From Sediminibacterium soli (GTDB taxonomy: Bacteria > Bacteroidota > Bacteroidia > Chitinophagales > Chitinophagaceae), in NCBI RefSeq assembly GCF_009939225.1, contig NZ_JAACJR010000008.1, positions 1,175,107-1,239,106 on the forward strand: a stretch of 64,000 nt of DNA. The letters are read 5' to 3'. Below the pieces are notes generated by a model. It searched no databases, was not told the origin of the DNA, and saw only the letters and a list, made by a program, of their open reading frames with translations. Position numbers and translations under genes: made by a program. Positions 18,532 through 26,987 of this stretch are shown piece by piece (the stretch's first letter is position 1; each line of letters opens with the position of its first letter).

Positions 18532-19215
18532 CTATTTCGCTTTTTTTAACCAGTCCGCCAGGTTTTTTACCACCTCGCTGTTAACCTGGTGGCTCATACC
18601 GTATTCGTGGTAGCTTATCGGGGCGCCTGTTGTTTGCAGATAGGCTCTTGCCTCTCTTGCATAGGCAATGGAGAGCGTCCCATCCTGTATTCCGTGTGCG
18701 ATAAAAATTTTGAGTCTCTGAAGGTACGCATCTTTATGAACCATCGGCTTGATTTCTTCCAGCAGCCTGCCGCTCAATGCGATAACGCCGGCTACTTTGT
18801 CGGGATACAATAGCCCGATGCTATAACTCATAATAGCGCCCTGGCTAAAGCCGCCGATATATATTTCCTGCAGCTGGTATTTTTCCTGCACCTGTTCCAT
18901 GAACCGTTTGATCATTTCCCGGCTTGCTGCCTCCTGTTCTTTATTGTACACCGGTCTGCCGGTTGAAAAATCAACCTGGTACCATGCATACCTGCCGGCG
19001 CCTGAAGTAAAGGGCCCTCTTGGCGAAATAATATAAAAGTCCGGCGGCAGCTGCTCTGCCAGGCTGAACAGATCCTGCTCGTTGCTACCCACGCCATGAA
19101 GCAGGATAACCGCTTTGCCGGCTGCTGTTTTTACCCTTGGCTCACGGATAAGGTATGGCAATACCGTTTTATCCGGTACGGCATTGCGTGCCTCATTGAT
19201 TACTGTGTTTTCCAT
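18532..19215 (-). CDS. Alpha/beta hydrolase, phospholipase/carboxylesterase family
   Basis: 227 residues from the ATG at 19215; the longer frame begins upstream with a stretch unlike the family. It has the oxyanion strand VILLHGVGSNEQDL, the nucleophile elbow GGFSQGAIMS with the catalytic Ser, an Asp region (HGIQDGTLSI) and the final His in SYHEYGMSHQVNSEV. This is the compact layout of the YpfH/lysophospholipase-carboxylesterase group, with no signal peptide, so it is probably cytoplasmic. It hydrolyses short-chain carboxylic esters in characterised relatives. It sits in a same-strand group with DODA-like dioxygenase, DoxX and YceI genes. Confidence 0.85.
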   Translation of the reverse strand: MENTVINEARNAVPDKTVLPYLIREPRVKTAAGKAVILLHGVGSNEQDLFSLAEQLPPDFYIISPRGPFTSGAGRYAWYQVDFSTGRPVYNKEQEAASREMIKRFMEQVQEKYQLQEIYIGGFSQGAIMSYSIGLLYPDKVAGVIALSGRLLEEIKPMVHKDAYLQRLKIFIAHGIQDGTLSIAYAREARAYLQTTGAPISYHEYGMSHQVNSEVVKNLADWLKKAK

Positions 19216-19285
19216 GTTACCTTGTTTACTGTGAATACCTGCTGAGAAATGCATCAGCAAAAAAAAAACAATGCGCCGATATGCA

Positions 19286-20167
19286 TCATCCCAGCTTTAC
19301 AGAAGTCATGGTGAGTGATCCCGCAACGGTTTTGTCATTGAAGAACGACGCTGTGTCTTTGCTTCCTTTCAGGCCTAATGTGTACATCAGCGGCAGGTAG
19401 TGCTCCGGTGTTGGCACCGCCAGCAGGGCTTCTTTGCCCAGGGCGTTGTAGTTGATCAAAGACTTATAATCGCCAGCTGCAATGAGTTGCTTAAACTTCT
19501 CATTCATTTGCAAAGCCCAGTCATATCCGTATTGCTGATCGTCTAATTTGTCCCATGCTGCCAACCTGAGATTATGCACCATATTGCCGCTGCCAATCAC
19601 CAGCACGCCTTTTCTGCGCAATGCATACAGTTCTTTGGCCAGGTCGTAATGGTATTGCGGGGGCTTTGTATAATCGATACTTAACTGCAATACGGGGATG
19701 TTGGCATCAGGGTACATATGTCTTACAATGGTCCAGGTGCCATGGTCCAGACCCCAGTCATGGTCCAGTGCAACATGCGCTGAATGCAACAGACCGGCTG
19801 TTTCTTTTGCCAGCACCGGGTTGCCCGGCGCCGGGTACTGTACGGCAAATAACTCGTCCGGAAAACCGCCGAAGTCGTGAATGGTCTCAGGAAAGTCCAT
19901 GGCAGTAATCCTTGTTCCTTTGGTGAACCAGTGGGCCGAAATCACCAGCACTGCTTTCGGCGTGGGAATTTCCTTAGCCATCTGTGTCCACCTGCGGCTG
20001 AACTCGGTGTCTTCTATTCCGTTCATGGGCGAACCATGCCCTACGAACAGAACAGGCATCAGCTGCTCCTGTTCTGCCAGGCCGTTCGTGAAATGTTTAA
20101 ATGCCGATAACGTTGTCATACCTATTGCTCCTGTTGCGATTGTATATAAAAAATGTTTCCGCTTCAT
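19286..20167 (-). CDS. 4,5-DOPA dioxygenase-like extradiol dioxygenase (YgiD/DODA family)
   Basis: 293 residues. Class III extradiol dioxygenase of the LigB/DODA group: LMPVLFVGHGSPMNGIED with a metal-binding His, LVISAHWFTKGTRI, HDFGGFPDELFAVQYPAPG, ALDHDWGLDHGTW and VIGSGNMVHNL. Relatives open catechol rings such as DOPA using a divalent metal. The first 30 residues are hydrophobic with a basic start (MKRKHFLYT), unlike E. coli YgiD, so it may be exported. Lies 13 nt upstream of nothing else on the strand but 118 nt from the esterase; probably one operon with DoxX. Confidence 0.87.
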   Translation of the reverse strand: MKRKHFLYTIATGAIGMTTLSAFKHFTNGLAEQEQLMPVLFVGHGSPMNGIEDTEFSRRWTQMAKEIPTPKAVLVISAHWFTKGTRITAMDFPETIHDFGGFPDELFAVQYPAPGNPVLAKETAGLLHSAHVALDHDWGLDHGTWTIVRHMYPDANIPVLQLSIDYTKPPQYHYDLAKELYALRRKGVLVIGSGNMVHNLRLAAWDKLDDQQYGYDWALQMNEKFKQLIAAGDYKSLINYNALGKEALLAVPTPEHYLPLMYTLGLKGSKDTASFFNDKTVAGSLTMTSVKLG

Positions 20168-20180
20168 TCAGCAGTCTGGT

Positions 20181-20651
20181 TTATTGGTAGATGAGCAGGG
20201 TTGGGTCTTCGATATTCTTTTTTGATCTGCCTGCAGTGCGTTTCAGCTGAAGCAAATAATCAAGGGAATATTTACCGCTACCCGCAAATAACAAATTGAG
20301 GTAAACCAGCAGGTATAACAGCCCCAGTTCCTTTACAGACAGCGGGTCCGAAGAATGAACCAGGAACACCGCCACCAGCATGGTTATGGCCAGGGGAACA
20401 GCCGCCAACCGGGTTCCCAATCCCAGTAAAATCAACAGCGAGCAAAACACCTCTGCAAATACCGTTAGTGCCAGTGACAAACCCGCACTCATTCCCATCA
20501 CCGGCGGAAACTGCACGGGATTCGAGGAAAACAACATGATCATTTTCGGAATACCGTGAACGAGCATCAGTGATGCAATTCCCACTCTTGCAATAAGCAG
20601 TCCGATATCCACTGTTTTCGGATTCTGACCAACCCTTAAAAACCTGTTCAT
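20181..20651 (-). CDS. DoxX-family membrane protein
   Basis: 156 residues with four predicted membrane helices: IGLLIARVGIASLMLVHGIPK, a second around LSLALTVFAEVFCSLLILLG, then RLAAVPLAITMLVAVFLVH and ELGLLYLLVYLNLLFAGSG with KYSLD at the end, which is the usual DoxX ending. The family is linked to quinone or thiosulfate redox chemistry and to oxidant defence in actinobacteria; here the role is only inferred. It ends 14 nt before the dioxygenase start, so the two are likely co-expressed. Confidence 0.88.
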   Translation of the reverse strand: MNRFLRVGQNPKTVDIGLLIARVGIASLMLVHGIPKMIMLFSSNPVQFPPVMGMSAGLSLALTVFAEVFCSLLILLGLGTRLAAVPLAITMLVAVFLVHSSDPLSVKELGLLYLLVYLNLLFAGSGKYSLDYLLQLKRTAGRSKKNIEDPTLLIYQ

Positions 20652-20683
20652 ATGTTTGTATTTTCCGGTTATTATTTGAAAAA

Positions 20684-20735
20684 GCTACGCATGGTATACA
20701 CTTTTCAATCTCCACCTTACCCCCCGATGCGTAGC
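20684..20735 (-). terminator. Hairpin followed by T-run after yceI-like gene
   Basis: Perfect 9-bp arms GCTACGCAT (20684-20692) and ATGCGTAGC (20727-20735), with a 34-nt loop. Read on the minus strand the hairpin is followed by TTTTTC, which fits a terminator for the YceI gene ending at 20801. The long loop is unusual. Confidence 0.45.
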
Positions 20736-20800
20736 AGTTTTTTGTGCGTCAGGCAACCACTCTTCGCGGAATGGAAAACCCGTTATCAATGATCAAATCG

Positions 20801-21376
20801 TTATTGTTTGATAAATTCTCCGTCCGCCTTTATCCTTACCTCATCACTGATCATCGCGGCCGGAAATCCAGCGCCGATACCAAAGTCCGAACGTTTGACG
20901 GTGCCGGTAAGCTGGAAGCCTGAAGTTGCCTTCTTGCTCATCGGGTTTTCAACGGTTCCTGTGTAAAGCAGGTTAAGCGTTACGGGTTTTGTTACACCAT
21001 GCATGGTAAGGTCGCCGCTCAGCCTATATTTGTTTTTGCCTGCCGGCTTAATGGCTGTGCTTTTGAATGACAGGGTCGGGTATTTTTCTGCGTCAAAAAA
21101 ATCAGCCGTTTTCAGGTGTTTGTTTCTTGCTTCAACCCTTGTGTCGACAGACGCGGTTCTGGCGGTAAGCTCGAACTGTGCGTCGGAAAAATCGGGTTTT
21201 GCAGCGGTGACTTTTACATCGATGTCATTGAATGTTCCCGACACATCGGCTATGCCAAGGTGTTTTACCGTAAACCCAAGCTGGGAATGCGGATCGTCAT
21301 TTTCCCAGGTTCCGAAACCATTGGTAAAGGCCGTTACCACAAAGAAGGCCGACAGGATCAGTGCTAATTTTTTCAT
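20801..21376 (-). CDS. YceI-family periplasmic lipid-binding protein
   Basis: 191 residues from the ATG at 21376, which opens a clean signal peptide (MKKLALILSAFFVVTAFT). The lipocalin-like YceI fold is clear: WENDDPHSQLGFTVKHLGIADVSGTF, FTARTASVDTRVEARNKHLKTADFFDAEKYPTLSF split over strands, and GDLTMHGVTKPVTLNL. The family binds isoprenoid or amide lipids in the periplasm. It follows the NADP-binding reductase gene closely on the same strand. Confidence 0.92.
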   Translation of the reverse strand: MKKLALILSAFFVVTAFTNGFGTWENDDPHSQLGFTVKHLGIADVSGTFNDIDVKVTAAKPDFSDAQFELTARTASVDTRVEARNKHLKTADFFDAEKYPTLSFKSTAIKPAGKNKYRLSGDLTMHGVTKPVTLNLLYTGTVENPMSKKATSGFQLTGTVKRSDFGIGAGFPAAMISDEVRIKADGEFIKQ

Positions 21377-21414
21377 TGTTTTTGTTTTTGGATGATTTTT
21401 TGTTTGAGAGTAGA

Positions 21415-22077
21415 TCAATTATGTAAAATTTTCCAACCGGCTAACCAGTTGTAGTTGTACTTCATGGTTAATTGGATAAGCAGCAGCTGCATGTTTTCCA
21501 GCGTTCTGCTGATCTTCAGGTCACCCGCTACGATGGGGTTAAAGCCTGCTGTTTTCACCAGCCCGGCAACGGTATTCACCGCCTCCGCATCGTCACCGGC
21601 AACAAAGGCATCGGTCTGTTTTCCGTCGATAACGGGTGTGACAAAATCCGCGGCAAATACCGTATTGAATGCTTTTACCACTTTTGAGTTGGGCAATAAT
21701 TTCTGTAATTCCTCCGCCGCACTGGTATCAGCCGCAGTTACCAAACCATCGTAGGTATCGTTCAGCGGATTGGCTATGCTGATAACAATTTTCTGATTGG
21801 CCACTTCCTTGATTTTCGCCGCTATTTCTTGTTCCGCCTGGTAGGGAACGGCAAGGATGATGATATCGGCCTCCCAGGATGCATCGGCGGCACATTCCAG
21901 CGCCTCCACCTCGGCGGAGGCATGGCTGTTTCTGATATCCGTAAGAACAGTTGCTATTTTTTCTTTGTCGTTACCAAAAAGAAGCAGCCTGTTATTGCCT
22001 TTTGAAAGATTTCTGGCGATGCTGGAACCCATATTACCCGCTGCTCCGATAACCGCTATTGTCTGTTTTGCGCTCAT
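21415..22077 (-). CDS. NAD(P)-binding reductase, F420-dependent NADP reductase-like
   Basis: 220 residues. N-terminal Rossmann fold IAVIGAAGNMGSSIARNL, then IILAVPYQAEQEIA and VISIANPLND, KVVKAFNTVFA, FVAGDDAEAVNTV, as in NpdG-like and related dinucleotide reductases. Bacteroidota generally lack F420, so the true substrate is probably something else. An FNR-like box lies 76 nt before its start codon and the Crp/Fnr regulator gene lies just upstream on the same strand, suggesting redox-controlled expression. Confidence 0.82.
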   Translation of the reverse strand: MSAKQTIAVIGAAGNMGSSIARNLSKGNNRLLLFGNDKEKIATVLTDIRNSHASAEVEALECAADASWEADIIILAVPYQAEQEIAAKIKEVANQKIVISIANPLNDTYDGLVTAADTSAAEELQKLLPNSKVVKAFNTVFAADFVTPVIDGKQTDAFVAGDDAEAVNTVAGLVKTAGFNPIVAGDLKISRTLENMQLLLIQLTMKYNYNWLAGWKILHN

Positions 22078-22152
22078 GGTCTATTGCTTTTGATAACACA
22101 AAATTACCAGCAAGCAGTGCCCTGTTCCATTGCGTTCGGGCAAGAAAAGGCA

Positions 22153-22166
22153 TTGATTTATGTCAA
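22153..22166. promoter_or_regulatory. FNR/CRP-like operator
   Basis: TTGATTTATGTCAA matches the FNR box TTGAT-N4-ATCAA at nine of ten positions, within a longer CATTGA/TCAATG dyad. It lies between the Crp/Fnr regulator stop and the reductase start, a natural target for that regulator. Confidence 0.6.
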
Positions 22167-22184
22167 TGAAAATGAGTGGGGCAA

Positions 22185-22766
22185 TTATTTACGGGCAGAA
22201 ATCCGACTTCTGACCCGGCTCAGGGTTTCCGGTGTCAGTCCCATATAAGAGGCAATCATGTGCTGGGGAACACGTTGGGCGATATTTGGATAAAGCGCTA
22301 AAAAGTTACTGTACCGTTCTTCCAGCGGCTGGCTTATAATAGAGGTAAGCCGTTTCTGCAGGGCTATATACGCGCCTGTGATCTGCAGCCGGATATAGGT
22401 TTCGTATTTCGGAAATTGCTGCAGCAGTTCTTCGTGGGCGGATTTGCTGATCAGCACCAGTTCGGCGTCTTCCAGCGCATCAATATTATAGGTGGCGGGT
22501 TCCCCGGTTAAAAAGCTGTAGAGGTCAGAGATGGTCCAGCCCTCCAGCGCAAACTGAACGATGTGTTCCGTTCCGCCTTCATCCACCGTATACGCTTTCA
22601 ATGCCCCTTTTTCCACAAATGCCACATGTTTGCACACATCTCCCTCCTGCAGCAGGTACTGTTTTTTACGCAGCTTTTTGGGTGTGAGAAACTGTTTGAT
22701 CAATTCCTCTTCCTCCCTCGTGAGGCCAACCCTATCGTTGAATTTCCGGAAGAAGATTTCGTACAT
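22185..22766 (-). CDS. Crp/Fnr-family transcriptional regulator
   Basis: 193 residues. Cyclic-nucleotide-binding-like beta roll (KKQYLLQEGDVCKHVAFVEKGALKAY) and the dimer helix, then a C-terminal winged helix with recognition element PQHMIASYMGLTPETLSRVRSRI. No FNR-type N-terminal cysteine cluster is present, so it is not an oxygen-sensing Fe-S FNR; the ligand is unknown. This type, with GLTPETLSR, is common in Bacteroidota near small redox gene groups like the YceI/DoxX/reductase set downstream. Confidence 0.9.
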   Translation of the reverse strand: MYEIFFRKFNDRVGLTREEEELIKQFLTPKKLRKKQYLLQEGDVCKHVAFVEKGALKAYTVDEGGTEHIVQFALEGWTISDLYSFLTGEPATYNIDALEDAELVLISKSAHEELLQQFPKYETYIRLQITGAYIALQKRLTSIISQPLEERYSNFLALYPNIAQRVPQHMIASYMGLTPETLSRVRSRISARK

Positions 22767-22847
22767 CAGTGAATTTTTACAAAACTACTATTCTGTCGTA
22801 ACTGAGCAAAATACGGTGCAATGACTCGGTGAGATCTGCAACGGCAT

Positions 22848-23270
22848 TCAGCGCTCAAACTCTTCCAGGAACTCCTCCGGTGTATAAACTGCCAATGCGG
22901 GAATACCCTGTTTTTGCAATTGTCTATCGCGGGAAATAAAATAATCCGATTTATGGTGGATAGCCGTATAATATTGCAGCGCGTCCTCTATGTCCGTGAT
23001 CCTTGAATGAAGGGCATTCACTGCAATCTCGTGCGGGAGATCAATGACCGTTATATCAGCAAGGAGCGTGAGCAATATTTCCTTGGCTTTGGCATTACCG
23101 TAAGCCTTCGATAACCAATGACCCACGATATGAACGACAGAAGGCGTCATAAAAGCCTGGATATCTCCGTCAACAGCCAATCTGATAATGCGTCTTGCCT
23201 GTTCAAAGTTGTCACGCTTCAAGGTAAGATCAAGCAGGATATTGGCATCCAGAAACACTTTAGAAGCCAT
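22848..23270 (-). CDS. PIN-domain toxin (VapC-like ribonuclease)
   Basis: 140 residues with the PIN layout: FLDANILLDLTLKRDNFEQA at the start (first catalytic Asp), TPSVVHIVGHWLSKAYG, then TDIEDALQYYTAIHHKSDYFISRDR, carrying the remaining acidic residues. PIN toxins cleave RNA, often tRNA or rRNA. The start overlaps the antitoxin gene by 11 nt, the usual coupling of such pairs. Confidence 0.87.
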   Translation of the reverse strand: MASKVFLDANILLDLTLKRDNFEQARRIIRLAVDGDIQAFMTPSVVHIVGHWLSKAYGNAKAKEILLTLLADITVIDLPHEIAVNALHSRITDIEDALQYYTAIHHKSDYFISRDRQLQKQGIPALAVYTPEEFLEEFER

Positions 23271-23505
23271 ATTTTTTTGCTTTATCCTGGTAATACAACT
23301 CCTTCAGATCTGCTTTTGTATTCACATTACCAGGCTTCTCCAGCTTGTCTACCAAAGCAAGGATGTTCTTTCGCTTTGCAGGCTTCGTAACGGATTTAAA
23401 ATAATTTTCAACCAATTCAGAAACACTGGTCTGCTGCTTCAAAGCATACCCTTTGATGTTTTCAAGCAGGGTGTTATCTATCGTAAGGTTCAATCTTGCT
23501 TTCAT
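23260..23505 (-). CDS. Antitoxin of PIN pair (DUF6364-like)
   Basis: 81 residues: KARLNLTIDNTLLENIKGYALKQ, a ribbon-helix-helix-type N-terminus, then SVSELVENYFKSV and a basic linker, with an acidic/lysine C-terminal tail that would bind the toxin. It resembles DUF6364 antitoxins that pair with PIN toxins in Bacteroidota. It precedes and overlaps the toxin gene. Confidence 0.8.
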   Translation of the reverse strand: MKARLNLTIDNTLLENIKGYALKQQTSVSELVENYFKSVTKPAKRKNILALVDKLEKPGNVNTKADLKELYYQDKAKKYGF

Positions 23506-23515
23506 GACCTAAATA

Positions 23516-23543
23516 TACGCATATTTTTCTATCATGCGCATAT
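23516..23543. promoter_or_regulatory. Direct repeat upstream of the PIN antitoxin
   Basis: TACGCATAT at 23516-23524 and TGCGCATAT at 23535-23543 are direct repeats 19 bp apart, the second including the palindrome ATGCGCAT. They sit just before the antitoxin start at 23505, where an autoregulatory operator would be expected. Confidence 0.4.
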
Positions 23544-23637
23544 CAGGAATCTACCCCTGTTACAGAACAAACGTATCTCCTGTACCCGCATGGCATAGAC
23601 CACTGTTATCCAATGGTTTCATCAGTATACCAAACAA

Positions 23638-25692
23638 TTATTTCAACTTCAGCAGCCTGGCATTGATGGCCACGATGACAGTGCTCAAACTCATCAATAC
23701 GGCGCCCAGGGCCGGACTTAACATAAAAGCAGGATGCAGCACACCGGCCGCCAATGGGATGGCAATGATGTTGTAGCCCACGGCCCATGCCAGGTTCTGT
23801 ATCATTTTCCGGTAGGTCTTTCGTCCAAAAGCAATCATCTGGGCAACGTCTTTCGGATCGCTGTTCACCAGAATGATATCGGCAGTTTCTGCCGCCACGT
23901 CCGTTCCGCTGCCCACGGCTATTCCTACATCGGCCTGGGCCAGGGCTGGTGCGTCGTTTACACCATCGCCTGTCATGGCTACCACCTCGCCCTGCTGCCT
24001 GAATTCCTTTACTTTCTCCTGTTTCTGATGAGGCAGCACGTTGGCGAAATAACCGTCCATACCCAGTTTGTTTGCAACGGACGCCGCTATCTTCTCGTTA
24101 TCGCCGGTCAGTAAAAAGCATTTGATGTTCATGGCCTTCAACTGCCCGATCGCTTCCCCGGCGCTTTCCCGTATACTGTCTGCCAATGTGATCATGCCCG
24201 TCAACTCACCGTCTATCAAAACATAAGTTACAGTCTCTGTGTCCTGGTCGATCGTTGATGGTATATCGGGAAATGGTTTGTTCTCTCTGGAAAAATAGTT
24301 AGGACCCGCTGCAACCACTGTTTTCCCGTTTACTTTTGCCGAAACACCGATGCCCTGCAGATAGCCAAAATCGGTTGACGGCCACTGCGGCAGGTTTCTT
24401 TCCTTCAGTGCCTTCAGGATCCCCCGGGCTATATAATGTTCTGAATGCTGCTGAACGGCTGCCACATACTGGAGAATATCATTTGCCGGATACCGGTTTC
24501 CGGTTGCAATCACCTGCTGCACTTCATGCGAACCCTTTGTGAGTGTACCGGTTTTATCAAAAATAATGGTCGTCAGTCTTCTTGCATTTTCAAACGCTGT
24601 TCTGTTCCTGATTAATAAACCATGCGTGGCGGATGCCGTGGTGGAAATAGCCACCACCAACGGAATGGCAACACCCAATGCATGCGGACAGGAGGTTACC
24701 ATTACCGTGACCATTCTTTCCAGCGCAAATGCCAGGTCGTGGTTGCTGTACCACACAACAAAAGTGGCTACACCCACCACCAAGGAGATCACCGTCAGCC
24801 ATTTGGCCACTTTATCGGCCAGGTTCTGCGTTTTTGATTTAGCGCTTTGTGCCGACTGCACCAGCGTGATCACTTTGTTGAGGTAACTGTCTTTTCCGGC
24901 CCCCGTTACTTTAATTCGCAGCGAGCCATCGCCGTTTACAGCACCGGCAATTACCTTGCTTTCTTTCTCCTTCCTGACAGGAACACTTTCGCCTGTCAGC
25001 ATGCTTTCGTTCACAAAGGAGCTGCCTTCCGTTACAACACCGTCTGCCGGTATCTTTTCCCCGGGTTTGACGATGGTGATATCATCTTTTTTCAGCTGCT
25101 GGATATCTATGTCGATCACCTCCCCATTCCTTTCCACATGCACGGCAGAAGGCAGCAGGGCCACCAGCGACTGCAATGCGCTCGAAGCCGCCATCTGGGA
25201 ACGCATTTCGAGCCAATGCCCTAACAGCATGATATCGATCAGCGTAGCCAGCTCCCAGAAGAAATCCATGCCTTTCAGCCCAAACACCACGGCCACGCTG
25301 TACACAAAGGCAACGGTGATGGCTACGGCCACCAGTGTCATCATGCCGATGGCCCGGTCTCTTACCTCGGCCACCAGGCCTTTCAGAAAAGGCATGCCGC
25401 CATAGACATAAATACCGGTGCTGAGCAAGAGAAGCACATAGCTATCTCCCGTAAACGCCAGCTCGAAGCCAGCCCATTGCTGTATCATATGCGAAAGCAG
25501 CAGCACCGGCATCGTCAGGGCAAGGCAGATCCAGAAACGCTGCAGAAAATCATGCGTATGGTGGCCGGCATGTTTATCGTGCATGGACTGATCATGCGCC
25601 GCTTCTTTGGCAGCTGCCGGGTGATGCGCTTCTGTAGGTTCCGGCTTCGGATGGCTGTGCTCATGCATGTTATGGTGATGAGAATGATCCAT
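23638..25692 (-). CDS. copB: Copper-translocating P1B-type ATPase, CPH (CopB-like) class
   Basis: 684 residues. The first 50 are rich in His and Met-His, replacing heavy-metal domains as in CopB. Actuator motif LTGESVPV, then a transmembrane CPH motif at residues 335-337 (SCPHALGVAIP), phosphorylation site DKTGT with Asp379, and GDGVNDAPALAQADVGIAVG in the hinge. CPH marks the P1B-3 class, which exports Cu(I) or Cu(II). The conserved His-Pro of the ATP-binding loop (SEHP) reads SEHY here. A small membrane protein gene precedes it by 5 nt. Confidence 0.93.
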   Translation of the reverse strand: MDHSHHHNMHEHSHPKPEPTEAHHPAAAKEAAHDQSMHDKHAGHHTHDFLQRFWICLALTMPVLLLSHMIQQWAGFELAFTGDSYVLLLLSTGIYVYGGMPFLKGLVAEVRDRAIGMMTLVAVAITVAFVYSVAVVFGLKGMDFFWELATLIDIMLLGHWLEMRSQMAASSALQSLVALLPSAVHVERNGEVIDIDIQQLKKDDITIVKPGEKIPADGVVTEGSSFVNESMLTGESVPVRKEKESKVIAGAVNGDGSLRIKVTGAGKDSYLNKVITLVQSAQSAKSKTQNLADKVAKWLTVISLVVGVATFVVWYSNHDLAFALERMVTVMVTSCPHALGVAIPLVVAISTTASATHGLLIRNRTAFENARRLTTIIFDKTGTLTKGSHEVQQVIATGNRYPANDILQYVAAVQQHSEHYIARGILKALKERNLPQWPSTDFGYLQGIGVSAKVNGKTVVAAGPNYFSRENKPFPDIPSTIDQDTETVTYVLIDGELTGMITLADSIRESAGEAIGQLKAMNIKCFLLTGDNEKIAASVANKLGMDGYFANVLPHQKQEKVKEFRQQGEVVAMTGDGVNDAPALAQADVGIAVGSGTDVAAETADIILVNSDPKDVAQMIAFGRKTYRKMIQNLAWAVGYNIIAIPLAAGVLHPAFMLSPALGAVLMSLSTVIVAINARLLKLK

Positions 25693-25696
25693 GCTG

Positions 25697-25984
25697 TTAT
25701 TCTTTTTCAGTCAGTAAATAAGTTACAATTATGACCAACGCCAGCAGGCAAATCCAGGCAGACACCAACAGTATCTTTGCCGCCCGGGTTGATTTTGCAC
25801 CCACCCCTTTCATCTGCATCAGGTACATGCCCAGTACATGGATCAAAGCGCCTGTAATCATTACCGGCAATGCATAATTGACCAGTATATGGCCCCATTT
25901 TGCACCGAGTCCAAAGCCCAGTATACCAGCGCCCAGGGCAGATGCGGATTGCGCTAACCGGTGTGATGTTTGTTTTGGCTGCAT
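25697..25984 (-). CDS. Small membrane protein paired with the copper ATPase
   Basis: 95 residues with two clear membrane helices (ALPVMITGALIHVLGMYLMQM and AAKILLVSAWICLLALVIIVTYLL) and a weaker hydrophobic, glycine-rich N-terminal one (ALGAGILGFGLGAKWG). I recognise no named family. Its stop is 5 nt before the ATPase start, so it probably belongs to the copper operon, perhaps as an accessory subunit or metal chaperone; this is from position only. Confidence 0.7.
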   Translation of the reverse strand: MQPKQTSHRLAQSASALGAGILGFGLGAKWGHILVNYALPVMITGALIHVLGMYLMQMKGVGAKSTRAAKILLVSAWICLLALVIIVTYLLTEKE

Positions 25985-26369
25985 ATTTTCGATAGTAAGA
26001 GATGGATCGTAAAGCGCACCACGTAGTCGCTATTCACATTACCGGCCAGCTTCCCAAAGTTCGGGCAATTAACCACTAACTGAAAGGAGAAATACGGTCT
26101 TTTTACATTTTTACGCGGGAGGTCTATTCGGCCCGGGAAATCATAGTGCAAAATTCTGACTTAAAGTTGGATAAGCAATTAAAGGAGCTATTTCAGTAGA
26201 CGAAATGACCTAAGCTTTGTCTTTCAGGAAAGGGTTCCTGTCAGTGTCTGGTCCTACAATAGCCAGGTAAGGTTTCTCAGCACGAGCCATAAAATAACGG
26301 AAATTCATTTTCAGCATTTTTACCTCGCAGCATCCTCCCTAAGAAGGCGCCAGGTTGGATGCAACACTA
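25985..26369. other. Non-coding gap upstream of the copper operon
   Basis: About 385 bases between the small membrane protein start and the response regulator stop. I see no convincing gene or known element. The promoter of the copper operon should be in the lower-numbered half. Confidence 0.4.
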
Positions 26370-26987
26370 TCAACCGATCATCTGAAGATGAACAGCCTTT
26401 ATCAATAATGAAGCGGTATTTTTCACTTCAAATTTTGCCAATAAGTTCTTACGGTGAGAATCTACGGTAGTGCTTCCCACAAAAAGTTTAGCAGCGATTT
26501 CATTATTCGTTAATCCGGCGGCAATCAGTTCAAGCACCTCTTTTTCACGCCGGGTGAGTACAATGGAAGGATCCGTTGTTTTTTGCAGGGCCTTACCTGC
26601 TTCAAAGCTCAGGTAGGTCTTCCCGTCGGCCACGCATTCAATGGCCTCTGTCAGTTCTTTTTGAGTGGCATTCTTCAATACATATCCCGAAGCCCCATTG
26701 TCCATCATTTTTTGTATAAAACTTTGTTGATTAAATGTGCTCAGCCCAATCACAAAAATGGCCGGGTACTTATCTTTCACTTCTTTGCAAAGATCGATGC
26801 CGGATACACCTGGCATATTAATATCCATCAGCAAAACATCAGGTTTCTGAAGCAATAAAAACGCAAGACAGGAGTCCGCATTGGTAGCATGACCCGCCCA
26901 CTCTATGTTCTTTTCATCCAGCAGCAAGGAACGAATACCCTCAATGACCATATAGTGATCGTCAACTATAAAAACTTTGATCGCCAT
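26370..26987 (-). CDS. NarL/FixJ-type response regulator
   Basis: 205 residues. Receiver domain with Asp-Asp pair in VFIVDDHY, phospho-acceptor Asp55 (LLMDINMPG) and Lys in GYVLKNATQ; then a LuxR-type helix-turn-helix (LTRREKEVLELIAAGLTNNEIAAKLF, VDSHRKNLLAKF). The kinase stop and this start overlap as TAATG, so the pair is translationally coupled and the kinase is its partner. The likely targets are its own operon and the divergent secreted cluster beginning at 29122. Confidence 0.93.
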   Translation of the reverse strand: MAIKVFIVDDHYMVIEGIRSLLLDEKNIEWAGHATNADSCLAFLLLQKPDVLLMDINMPGVSGIDLCKEVKDKYPAIFVIGLSTFNQQSFIQKMMDNGASGYVLKNATQKELTEAIECVADGKTYLSFEAGKALQKTTDPSIVLTRREKEVLELIAAGLTNNEIAAKLFVGSTTVDSHRKNLLAKFEVKNTASLLIKAVHLQMIG

